From Maratus speciosus (taxonomy: Eukaryota > Arthropoda > Arachnida > Araneae > Salticidae): a DNA stretch of 64,000 nucleotides. Both the position numbers and the translations under genes were made by a program. Below the pieces are notes generated by a model. That model was not told the origin of the DNA. It worked only from the letters and a program-made list of their open reading frames with translations, and did no database searches. The stretch covers positions 200,324,559-200,388,558 of the forward strand of contig OZ010788.1 of the NCBI GenBank assembly GCA_963932465.1, read 5' to 3'. Shown piece after piece: positions 11,929 to 23,073 of this stretch. Within the stretch, counting starts at the first letter, position 1, and the number at the start of each line of letters is the position of its first letter.

Positions 11929-12140
11929 AAATAGTTAAGAAAAGGAAAAGGAATTTACCGTAAATGAATAGCGCGCAAATGAATTTTCGTGGTCTTCATT
12001 ATTTAAATCATTTTGTGAAGAATATAGGGCAATCCCATGGAAGATTATCATTTAAGAGGGGGGAAGTAAAATTAGTAATATAGTTAATTTAAGGTATGAT
12101 AGGAAAACATGATAATTTTATGTTCTATAAAAAATTCTTA

Positions 12141-13123
12141 CAAGGTAACCACTTTTGGTGCTGCTCGCACCGAGCAATGAGACCTGGTGCATTTTAAAGC
12201 CTTATTTTACGAAGTTTGAGAATCGTTAAAATTTTTCTGTTAAAATCATATTTCTTGATTTTACAGCAGCATAACTTTCTGAAAATGCAATTTTCGAGAC
12301 CACTTATCGGATAATTAACATTGAAGTTTTTTAAAGAAAAGCATTTAAACATAAAAATTAGTTAATAATAAGTATAAAATATTGAAAAAAGTTTAAAAAT
12401 TTCTTCAAAAACCCACGAATTTGATTTTGAAAAATTGCAACATTATATTCACATTTTTAGCGGGGAAAAATTTAGCGATTATTTTCAAAAGTAGAGCTTT
12501 TCGTCAACCCTAGCGAAATGTCATATCCGTTTGTCTTGTGTGCATGGACTTCAGTAGAAATTGTAATGTCGACCTAATTAGGCACAGTAATTTTTCTAAA
12601 TTGTGTACAAATATCAATTTAATTTATGATTACTTTTACCAAAGGACCATTTAATACAGCAACATTTCATTTTAAACATTCGAAGTTTTACTCCATTCGA
12701 TTTCAAAAGAAAATAGTTTGCTTATTTTGTATTTCACTACAAAATAGTCTTCAATGGTCTTGAAAGCTTCATAGAAAAATATTTACTATTTATATATTTA
12801 TCGTCTGCATAGAAAAAAAAAAAAGAAACCAATTCTTGTTTCTTATGCTATCAATTCAGAAACAAATCGTAATCTGATATAACTCTAATACATACTGGAT
12901 AAAGCGAGCGAATAAATTGTAGCGCCATATTTGGCGACTTAACTCACTTTTGGCGTGAAATAAACAAATAAAAATGTAATAATAAAAAATTAAAAGTATA
13001 AAAAAGTATATAAAATATAATTTTAAGAGAAATTTTATCGGTTCGCTAACTTTTATGTATAGGGCTACAAAATGCACCAGGTCTCGATGCTAGGTACGAG
13101 CAGCACCAAAAGTGGTTCCTTTG
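12141..13123. mobile_element. TIR element with 3-bp TTA duplication
   Basis: Inverted ends of about 53 bases: CAAGGTAACCACTTTTGGTG at the left and the complement of CAAAGGAACCACTTTTGGTG at the right, both continuing through GCTGCTCG and GAGACCTGGTGCATTTT. Flanks are TTA on both sides (12138-12140, 13124-13126), the 3-bp size typical of PIF/Harbinger. Length 983 bp, no transposase recognised, so the superfamily call is inferred from the target duplication only. Confidence 0.7.
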
Positions 13124-13415
13124 TTAGTAAGACGGCATTGTAAATTGCTGTTCACAAACTAAGTTAAGTACCATTATTGTCTTTGTAAAGCTATAATGTT
13201 ACGTCAGTTACACAATAAAAGTTACGTCCGTTACATATGTAAATGCCCTTTTTTCTTTTTTATTGATCAAAAATTAATTAAAAAGTTATTATTATAATTT
13301 ATCATTAGTTAGTGTTGTTAAAAACATAAAATCACTTTTTTTAACTGGATAGCTTGGATAATTTTTACATATCAATGGAGGCAGAAAATATATTTGTCTA
13401 TTTTTTCAAGATATT

Positions 13416-13560
13416 TTTAGAATTATTTTAAGAGATATTTAATGCTAAAGTTGGACAAAATCGTTCCATTAAAAAAGTTTTATAGGAGCAAAAACTATAC
13501 ATAGGAATTTAATCATTTTTAGATAATTTTTTACGTTAGTAATTCCCGATGTGCAGACAG
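13416..13560 (+). mobile_element. Helitron H1 internal fragment
   Basis: Matches the internal stretch of H1 copies (TTTTAAGAGATATTTAATGC, then CCATTAAAAAAGTTTTATAGGAGCAAAAACT). It stops abruptly at 13560 at GCAGACAG, where CAGCGTTGGGCAAAATAC begins, a hAT-like tip with no matching right end found. Confidence 0.65.
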
Positions 13561-15449
13561 CAGCGTTGGGCAAAATACACAGAAAAACCATTTTCGATAC
13601 AAAATACAAAATACATTGGTTTTAGAACCTAAAATACAAATTGCAAAATACTTTTCAAAATTAAAAAGTTCCAAATACAAAATACATGTATTTTCAAAAT
13701 ACATTTAAAATACAAAATACATTTCGAAATTTCAAAAATTTATTGATGCGAAGTTTTTTTGGGGGGAGGTAATTTTACAGTTTAATGTAAGAGGGTGTCG
13801 CAACGGGTTACCCAACTGGTTGTGAATAAGTCACTGAATTAAAATTACTTAAACATTCATAACACATTGAATATCTTCATCATTTATATTATAAAACTAT
13901 ATTACATATATTTATTATCGTAAAAAATATTTTCTTGATACATTTTCAATTAATTTAAAAGCCAAATATTAAACAATTTGAAACTCTCCGTACAATGAAC
14001 ATTAGCCTAGGTTTTCAAGCTTTTAATACGTAAATAACAACATCAGTTAATATTAATAATGAATGAACGCCTTTGACTAGTTATAAAACCGTACAAATAA
14101 TGTTTTAATTAATAATATTTGCGATTTTATTTTAAACTAACACATGCACAGCATATACCCACATATACATAATGATGTGTTTTTGTAAGATGTATGTGCT
14201 TGTGATTAATTAAATTAATAACATATTTGTATATACATATGGATACTAGGATACTATATTAGTTGGTTAAAATTTCCATTTTCGTTTTCTATTGAAATTC
14301 TAAAAAGAATCGAAATACAGTTTTGGACTGAAAAACTTGCTCAGCTAATTTATATCTTCACTGTGTTAATTATTTTACAAACTATGTTATAAAGCAAAAA
14401 ACATGTAATAACTCTGATTTCATATCAACTGAATATACATATTAAATAACTCTAATTTCATATCAATAGTCACAACTAGTGGAATAGAAAAATAGTACTT
14501 TCGAATGCGATTTCTTTAAAAATTGTATCGCAATTTACCCAACTTTTAAGGATTTTATAATAATTTTCAAGCTTGAATTTTTTTAAACCCATCTCACAAA
14601 TATTCGTGCAACGTAATTACGGAAGATTAACCTTTGCACTTACAATAACGATGCGATTCAGCATTTGTTTGTTTATGTGTAATATTCCATAACGAAATTG
14701 CCAATATGGTATGTGGCTAATAAAAAGGTATCATAAATGCTTTTTCGGTACAGTTGGTTGGAAATCCAAGAAAATATACTAAATTAAAAATATTTATTAG
14801 TTTTCAATTAAAAAACGATTTTCGCCTATGTGCTATACACTGCGCAGCATATCGGGCATCTTTATAATCTTACTGGGATCGCTGGTCTGTATTATAAAAC
14901 AAAAACATTCCCATGAGTAACGCTGATACCATATTGACGGTGGCAACAATCTGAGTTATAATTTTCTCTTTTTAGCAAATCTATTAACGTCTAATCATCG
15001 CACAATTTGAAGTTTTACACCATCGAATAGAGAAAAAAATATACTTTCAAATGCAATTTGTTTGAAAACTATCTTAATTTATGGATTTGTTATTTTTTTT
15101 AAAAAAATTGATCATTATTTAAAAAAAAAAAATCTATATCGCGTGCAGCACGAAAATTTACCTGCGTGCACTTAAAATAGTGCAACTAGGCTTATCATTT
15201 GTTCCTCGGTAATATTTGATAATGATATTAAAAGTTCCTAAAAAAATAAAAATAAATAAATAATAAATACAAATGTAACCCACATATAATCGAACTACCA
15301 CTCAAAAAAGTAGAATAAAAAAAGCTGTTATAATTAGTGAATTCTTTGACTATTTCTTTGGCTATTAATCTGACATGTAGCTAATGCGAAAGTACTGTTT
15401 TTAATAGATATCAAAACTTTGTTTAAATGCATAATTTACATTTTTTATA
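13561..15449. other. Repeat-derived sequence, one hAT-like tip
   Basis: Starts with CAGCGTTGGGCAAAATAC and a stretch rich in AAAATAC repeats (13570-13720). Around 15000-15075 it carries a fragment of the repeat whose other copies are near 28.9, 29.4 and 33.4 kb. No coding region; I could not find the right-hand partner of the leftmost tip. Confidence 0.4.
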
Positions 15450-15582
15450 TAAAACTGTTTTTTAAATTATAATTCAGTCTTCCGAAATCTTTTTAAAGGC
15501 AATCAAATTAGCGTGCTTTTAGAGTCTGCGATGTCTGAACGGGGGTCGATGAGCGTAGCTCGTAGGGGGAAGATCCCCCTAG
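15450..15582 (+). mobile_element. Helitron H1 3' end fragment
   Basis: Carries the H1 3' terminus: GAACGGGGGTCGATGAGC, GAGCGTAGCTC, a GGGGGA..TCCCCC hairpin and CTAG (15579-15582) followed by T. It may belong with the fragment at 13416-13560, but the sequence between is not continuous H1. Confidence 0.7.
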
Positions 15583-16696
15583 TATGTCAAAAATAAATTA
15601 AGATGCAGTAAAAAAAAAAAAAATTACATTTAAAAGTACTTTTTTCCCTACGGTATAAAAATTGAAAATGTGTGATGCTTATATGTTAAAAAAATTGCAG
15701 TAGAGATTATTTGTATTTAACCGTACAATGATACATCTGCTTTGTTTTGCGGATGGCTTAAATAACGAACGTCATTTTTTAGGAGACGACATTTTAATTG
15801 CTGCCCGAAAGAAATAGCATATCTGGGGCTCATAATTTTTCATCTACAAGTATTTAGAATCACATAACCTTAATCCAACTAATATTATTTACAGAATCAT
15901 CCTGAGTACTATTCTTAGAAGATATCATAATCGGTTAAAATTAGCATTTGAATGAATATAATCAATCACACGTTTCTTTCGATTTACATGTAATTTGCAT
16001 TCTTCTCAAAAAAATAATGTCTTATTTTTCTTTGATGAAGCGCAGTCAAATTGCTCAATTCATCAGATTTATCTTTATATGTACTTTTTTCCCAGCCTTA
16101 TTTACAACCACATTCTCGGTGTAATTAAAGTCAATGCTGAAAAAACACGACATGAGTGAGAACAAGCAAGTCCGTTAAAATTAGCGTGATTCAATTTAAT
16201 TTATTTATGAAAAAAACATTGACAGTCTGAAAGGTTTTAGTCTTCAGTGGATATAATAGCATCCATTTTCAACGTCCTGTGTTATCATAAGATTAATACC
16301 TATAACAATAACATCCTCTTCCGTGCAGTGCACAAACACCTCAACCCGATCTTTGGTCGAAGCTTAAAGAGCCGAGCCTCAAGCAGTGATTGGACTCATT
16401 ATCGGGTCATTAAAGTGGTGTGATTCCTTGCTGTATAAGCACGCACGAAACATTTTCATGCAGCGTGACTAATGCTTTGGGTGTTGGTGCACGCGCTGAA
16501 GAAGCTGCCAGTTAGCACGCTCCGTCAAGCCCTTGATCGGAGGTTTGAAGGATTTAAAACAGATGATAGGCATCATCCTATAGAGTGGCATGGATGGCAC
16601 TAAAAGAAGTTGCAGGTAATTTATTGCCGAAAAACGAGAGAAATATTCAGATGAAGTACCCCGAAGGTGTTAAGCAGTCATGGACGGAAACAGGGG
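15583..16696. other. Unassigned non-coding sequence
   Basis: Begins with another arm of the 28.9/33.4 kb repeat (15585-15710), apparently split by the Helitron end. The rest (to 16696) shows no recognised gene; the GC is higher around 16320-16560 but without an ORF. Confidence 0.4.
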
Positions 16697-16708
16697 AAGA
16701 TATAGATA

Positions 16709-17448
16709 ATTAAAATAACGAAACTTTGTAAAAAATCATCATAAAATAAAACAATACACAGGACGCGTTTCGAGCTAAAAACAGAACAGCTCGTCATCAG
16801 CTACAGCAAACACGTGTCCGCAAGCGAACAAGGTCAAAAATGAACTGAAGGTAAAGAATGTCGCAAAGAATGCGACAGATGACGCTAGCTGAAAGAGGAA
16901 CATGCAGAAGAGAAAGGTGTTGCCAAAAGGCTAGAAGAGAGATTGATAGGGAAAAAATGGAAATAAAAGAAATAAACAAAATTAAAATAAAAATAAAAGA
17001 AGTAAATTGAAAAATATAAATAATAATAATAAAGAAAGAAATATAAAAGAATAAAACAAGAAAAAACCAATTCTTTTATATTTCTTTCTTTATTATTATT
17101 ATTTATATTTTTTATTTACTTCTTTTATTTTTATTTTTATTTTGTTTATTTCTTTTATTTCCATTTTTTCCCCTATCAATTTCTCTTCTAGCCTTTTGGC
17201 AACACCTTTCTCTTCTGCATGTTCCTCTTTCAGACAGCGCCATCTGTCGCATTCTTTGCGACATTATTTACCTTCAGTTCATTTTTGACCTTGTTCGCTT
17301 GCGGACACGTGTTTGCTGTAGCTGATGACGAGCTGTTCTGTTTTTATCTCGAAACGCGTCCTGTGCATTGTTTTATTTTATGGTGATCTTTTACAAAGTT
17401 TTGTTATTTTAATTGCTTCAAATCGCCAGTTTTCGGTGCTGTTTAACC
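16709..17448 (+). mobile_element. Penelope-like palindromic retroelement (candidate)
   Basis: Two arms of about 343 bases (16709-17051 and 17071-about 17413) are nearly exact reverse complements around a ~19-nt centre. The right side has an extra tail of about 35 bases (TTGCTTCAAATCGCCAG...GTTTAACC). The unit lies between perfect 12-bp direct repeats AAGATATAGATA (16697-16708, 17449-17460), a length typical of target-primed retroposition. Each arm holds CTGATGA, a hairpin and CGAAAC (17322-17355; in the left arm on the minus strand 16767-16800), the arrangement of hammerhead ribozymes reported in Penelope-like elements. No reverse transcriptase is present. The class is inference. Confidence 0.6.
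17322..17355 (+). ncRNA. Hammerhead-ribozyme-like core
   Basis: CTGATGA (17322-17328) and CGAAAC (17350-17355) bracket a hairpin. In the left-arm copy its stem is GAGCT/AGCTC; in this copy the 3' side reads ATCTC, weakening it. The conserved CUGAUGA and GAAA boxes are right for a hammerhead, but one extra base precedes stem II and I could not build convincing stems I and III. Treat as a relic or variant core, not as proven catalytic RNA. Confidence 0.35.
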
Positions 17449-17460
17449 AAGATATAGATA

Positions 17461-18738
17461 GCTAGACTTACAGCTGACAGCTTTCCAATTCGTTTACAAC
17501 AAATAAAAAAAAAAAAAAATCTGTGCAAAATTTGCATAAATCTTCAAGCCCTTTAAGAATCTTTTAGTTTTAAAAAGGTATGTAAGTCAAAATAAAATCT
17601 TTGTTTTAGGCTTGAATGAGAGTACTATAATGGTATTACAGTGTTAAAGATTAGATTTTAAAGCATAATCGCTTTTAGGTGGAAGCTCTATATTCTAATA
17701 ATAGTGGAGAAATAGTTTGATAACCAGGGATTATTTATTTTATTATTTATCAGTATTATATTTACTATTTTATTATTATTTTATCTCATCTGCTATTACT
17801 GAGAGATGATAATTCCGAAAAATTATAGTAAAATGCTAGTTTTGAAGTTCCCTTTTTATGATAATTTTGATACTAAAACGTACCAGATTTGAATACCAAA
17901 ATTTGCGTAAAGTAAATATTGCTTTATTAAATGAAACAAATAATGTGTTTAGATATGACGACCATTATATTACAAAAATTACGTAAATCTTCTGATACCC
18001 TTGGAGTGTTACGACCCCTTTTGAAAATTAGTTGGACCGGGACCCTATACACCCCCCCCCCCAGGTTACAAGTTTAAAAAATCCCTCTCGGATGAAAAAT
18101 GTCTGAATTCAACACTGATTTTACATATATTCTCCCGAGCCCAGCCCAGGGAATGAGATAATATTACCCAGCGTAACTGACTGTCTTCTGTTTTTTTTTT
18201 CAAAATCAAATAAATCCAGAAAATGCATAAAATGTATATTGATCAATGGAGCAATGTAGATGGTGTTCTGGATTACCTAGCTGCGGATCAACTTAACATC
18301 CAATTTAAAGGTGGTTCAACTAGGTGAGGCATAGGGAACCACGAGAGAAAAAATGTTTAAGTGTGGTTAATCCACATTAAAAAGAAAAAAATTACTTTAA
18401 TGACTGAGGTAGAAGGGAGAGTAAATGAAAGTTAAAAGTTTAACAATATATAAAAGTAGAGAATAAAAAAAAAGAAAAGTAAAAGAATTCCATTAGATCC
18501 ATAAAAGGCAGGCGAAAGAGCTACCGTGGGAAAACCTCATCATAAATAAAAGACTCTTAACAGAGATCATACATTTAATTTAATTTTTAAAAAATGCTAA
18601 AAAGTTAGCAGATAAACAGTATTTTTTTTTTATAACTAAAAAGAACAGGATAGACAAAGAAAGTTTAAGCATAAGTGAGTGAGTTTAAGTATAAGTGAGG
18701 GAATCTCAATCTTCATCATCAATTAAAAGAGCTTCCTT
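17461..18738. other. Unassigned non-coding sequence
   Basis: AT-rich with a C13-14 run at 18048-18061 and short A tracts. No gene recognised before the LINE fragment. Confidence 0.4.
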
Positions 18739-19436
18739 GCTGGCATCCTTCAAGGCTGCGTCTTTGGCTCTACCATGTTCAACATTTTCTTTAACGATAT
18801 TCTATGTACACTGCGGACTTTCTTGCCCTGTATGGGAAACGGCAATGTTAAGCTTAATGATAAAAAATCTGCTGCTATTTACTTCTCTAGAAAATTAATA
18901 TATCGTAACCGTCTTACTGTTAATAACACCACTATTTCCTGGTCTAACCATGGTAAATATCTGGGAGTTACTCTTGACAGAAATTAAACCTGGAAGAAAC
19001 ACTTCCTTAACATCAAAGGCGAAGTCGCCGGCATTTCTAAATCTCTATCACCTTTCCTTAAAAGCAACACTCTCTCAATAAAAAATAACCCAATTTTCTA
19101 TAATGCATACATCAGATCTATACTAACTTATGCCTGTATAATCTGAGGTATTGCATGTAAAACAAACATAAACTATCTTTACAAAGCGCACAACAGAATC
19201 CTCTATACTTTCAGAAATGGCCGTCGTTATCTTAGAAATACCATCATCCTTAGAGACCTAGGCACTACATCACTCAAAAAAAGAATCAATAAGCTTGCCA
19301 AAAACTTCTATAAAACTGCCTATAATATTCCAAATCCAATAGTTGCAGAGTTACCGGACTATGAGGTCTCCGACCCCGCCAACCGTAAAAGCCATAAATG
19401 TTTATTGTTGCTATGGTGTGTGTATTTAATTTAATT
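18739..19436 (+). pseudogene. Jockey-type LINE reverse transcriptase remnant
   Basis: The frame reads AGILQGCVFGSTMFNIFFND (reverse-transcriptase GVPQGSxLGPxLFNIFxND block), then NVKLNDKKSAAIYFSRK, WSNHGKYLGVTLDRN and the thumb region with YIRSILTYACII and LRDLGTTSLKKRINKLAKNF, all typical of Jockey-clade LINEs. Two in-frame stops (TAA at 18985-18987; TGA at 19144-19146 where a Trp codon is expected) and a deletion that removes the F/YADD catalytic block between the first two motifs show it is dead. 5' end missing; the 3' end abuts the TIR element at 19439. Confidence 0.85.
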
Positions 19437-19438
19437 TA

Positions 19439-20150
19439 GGGGAGACCGGGGGTAGTAGGCGCAGTTTTTAGTTATAGATTTTTATTAATTTTTTGTGTAA
19501 GTTTTTTAACAAACTTTTACTGTCACTTTTAAAGAACAGGCATTTGGCTATAAATACACAGAGTTTTGGGTTTATGGCTTTTGTAGTTTATATTTAGCAG
19601 AAGCCTAAAGTAAAAGAAAATATGTGCGCCAACATACCCCGTCACGGGGCAAATTGCCTATACCTAAGGGGTAAGTTAGCACACGCTTTATAAAAATTTA
19701 AATGAAACTCAAATGAGACACACAGTTAAGATAAATCAATTTTATTAGTAGTAGTAAGTTTAAACAAGAGAGTTATCCCCGTACAATGTAAATTTTAAAT
19801 CATGCAGACATAAAAATAATGAATAAACCATTAACATTGAGTAGCTTCTGTCCTACTCGATATCATCATCAGAGTTACAGTTGTCACAAATAAAAAATCG
19901 AGTGTCTCCGTTTGGGCAAGTCTCATGTGCCTAAAATCATGCATTACAACCACTTTTCCCTGTGTTTACTGTATTTCAAGCTACCAGCACACACGAGACA
20001 ATCACATTCCTCGTCATTTGAGCTATTGTTCAGAATCGTGTTTTTCTCAATTACAAATTATCTTTTCTTGTAGATGGAAACAAAGTTCTTTCTATTATCT
20101 CTTTATCTTTGACCATTTTTTACTGTTGCCTTTCTTTCCTTTTTTTTTTC

Positions 20151-20181
<31 letters not shown>

Positions 20182-20943
20182 TTGTATTTCATCTTTTTTT
20201 TCCTCTCTAAAGTTTCCCTTTCCTCTTTCAATGCCTTTAGATTTGATGAATCTGTCAATATTCTTGTGATTCCCTTTATCCTACGTCTATTTTTTCCTAT
20301 TTTCTTTCCTGATTTTGCTTTTTGTAATGGTCTAACATCCCCATGATTTAATGATCCAACATCCCAAGACGAAATCATAAGTGTGCATTTATCCAGTGAC
20401 TCCTGGAGATAAAACCGAAAACATTGATACTGAATCTTTTGTGCATCCAGTTTAAGAAGTAACAATAATACTTAATTCATCAAACGGGATAAAATAGCAG
20501 AAAATATTACGAAACAATGTAACGGGGTTAGTTGGCGCACCGAGTCAACTTGCATCGTGTTCAATTTGCCTACTAGCCCCATAATAAATTTCTTCACAAA
20601 CGTAATCTCCTAAACATAAATAATCCAAGTAAAGCACATATGGGGTAGGTATACAGTTAATTGGGTAGGTACATTTACTAAGTTAAATTGCAATTATTAA
20701 AATAAGTATTAGAAATTATAAAAAAATAAAGCAACAAAAAATTACTTATGAGTTCAAAAAACAGAAAAATCGTAATAAATGTACACTGCACGTAGGTAAC
20801 GCTGCAAAACTACAATGAAGATTGTAAAAAGTAAGAAGAAAGGTACTCTGTGACTGATTGCGCAATCTATCTCTATCCACAAACAGGCGAATTATGAGAA
20901 CTACACCTACTTACCCCTGTATCCAACAAGCCCCGGTCTCCCC
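19439..20943. mobile_element. 1.5-kb TIR element at TA site
   Basis: Ends GGGGAGACCGGGGGTAGTAG and the complement of GGGGAGACCGGGGCTTGTTG, flanked by TA (19437-19438 and 20944-20945). Related GGGG(T)TAGTTGGCGC and ACCCCGTCACGGGGC motifs recur internally near 19635 and 20525. The long polypyrimidine/Phe- or Lys-rich frames at 20100-20270 are simple sequence, not proteins. TA duplication suggests a Tc1/mariner-like superfamily, but no transposase supports it. Confidence 0.7.
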
Positions 20944-20945
20944 TA

Positions 20946-23069
20946 CTCTGTACAATTTCTCATTCAAAATGTATATTACTTAAAAAAAGGCAGAATGGCA
21001 GCTTCGATACACCGTAGCTAAATAATACACAATAGTCTGGAATGCTGGTCGGTTTTACTTTGGAAACTGTCAGTGAATATCGATGCTTTTGAGTTAAATA
21101 TTCATAGTAATTGTGTGGAGCAAACTATTTTTGAATATAGAATTAAAAGTAGGCTTTAAAATTATCTAAGTCAGTTTTTTCACCATCGAATTAATATAAT
21201 CTTAATTTGTTTTTTCTGGAGGCGTGGCCATTTCATTAGAATTACTTGCAATTATATGATTTTCATATTTGAACACAGACTTAAAATGTAACCACACCTG
21301 AGCGAAAATTTCCCCAGAATACATAATTATGAACGAATCATAAAAAGAAAAGGAAAAAATCATTGTCTTTCTTTCTGAATTAAACATGCAGAAGCTAGTA
21401 AACAAGTGAAAAAAGACATAACAGTATAATGCGTTTTCCTTTATTAGTGTGTAATTTACATTTGTAACAGTTGTTTAGTTGGCGTGAGCATTGATTGATT
21501 ATCATTTCGTGATCCGAAATTAAAACACTGATAACCAAAGAAAATGTTTCGCAAAACCGTCTAATTTTGTTAAAAGCAGTAGCATGTTTTTTTTATAATT
21601 ATTATAATTATTATGTTTAATTTAGGAGTTTTCTTTATTGGCATTAATGTTGTTTCCAACCAGAAATATATTTTAAGATCAGGAAATGTATATTTTTAAC
21701 TAGCACCGTAGGAAGAACTGAAAATTTATTTGCACTCAAGTTATTAATTTATTTAAAACTAACACATTTATATTTTTTAATTGCAAGGTTAATTAAAAGT
21801 ATTCTTTTGTTTATTGAAGGATTAATTTTTCTTTAATCTATCGTAAGGCGAACTTAATTTGTGTGATTGGAAGGTTTCATTTTACGCTTTTCAGAAATTA
21901 CACAGAGCTATTTTACAAATCGCCATTTTATAATAAGAAATCGTAATCATTGAAAATTATAACACTTCGTCGAACTTGCCGTATCACACTGTTATTTTTA
22001 AAATTTTTGTAAAACCACTCACTATATCGTATATATTTTTTAAATTTTTGCGATATTGAGTTATAATTTTTATATAAATGGCATTATACTGTGACAAATT
22101 ATGAAAGAAAAAGGAAGTGATGCTATGTTTCGCACACACACATTTTACCCTTTCAGGGTTAGTACTTTTATGCTGAAAAGATTGATCATCAGAATTTACA
22201 AACAAATTTATTTGAAAATAAGTGAAACCTTTTCTTCACGTGCTTAAAAAAAGGAAAATTTTCATTTAAAAATTCTGGTGCCAAGTTTCATTTAGGGTTT
22301 AAAATTAAATGGTTACCGCCTTTGAAGTTGATTTTGATATATCACTGGATATTTAAAGGATTCGTTTCAAATTTCAATCGGATGTTTTTCTTGCAGAATC
22401 TTTTACTCATTTCGTAATTTTTTTTTTTATAACTTTGAATGGTACAAGCAAAAAACTTGTGACAAAAATTAAAAAAAGAAATTTAAACAAAATTGTAATT
22501 CAACATAGTTTAATTGTGTTTATCACTTTGATTTGTCTGGCCATCTATCTGTCTGTCTGTCTCCTGTTTTTTCGTGCTCTAACTCGTGAATATACTTGGA
22601 TTGCTATGAACTTAATATTTTTTATTAGAACTTAGTACAAAATGTTGATCACTGGAAATGAAGTGTGAAGCATTTATAATTCGTTTAAAGCGACACTGAA
22701 AAGTATTCCGTTACTTCATGGTACTACAAAAATAGTTTCCAATGCACTTTAATGATGTTACACTATTTCAAACATACTGAAATTTATATAAATCACTACA
22801 GGATGTTTACTGTAGAATAGGGAATGCATAGTATTTATCATTCATTTATAGAAACGCTCAGAAGAATTCGATTATTCTGCATATGGGTCAGTATCTGAAA
22901 ACCGGACAATTTCATTCCAAAATGTATATATTTTTAAATAAATGTACCAATTTTCACATACAGTTGTATACTATGATACATGTTTTGTCATTTAAATGAT
23001 GTATTGTTTTGAGATCAAGGATTTATATTCAAGGATAAACTCTTATGGAAGAATGTGTCTGTTAACATC
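20946..23069. other. Non-coding sequence with tandem-family relics
   Basis: No coding region. 22550-22562 has a short CTGT repeat, and 22660-22900 contains degenerate units of the tandem family described at 11040-11650. Confidence 0.4.
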
Positions 23070-23073
23070 TTAA

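Noticed and set aside
16320..16560. Moderately GC-rich stretch as a host exon
   Set aside because: No frame longer than chance and no recognisable splice-bounded coding pattern.
19925..20465. 114- and 120-codon frames on opposite strands
   Set aside because: They overlap the same polypyrimidine stretch in a TIR element and have only simple-sequence composition.
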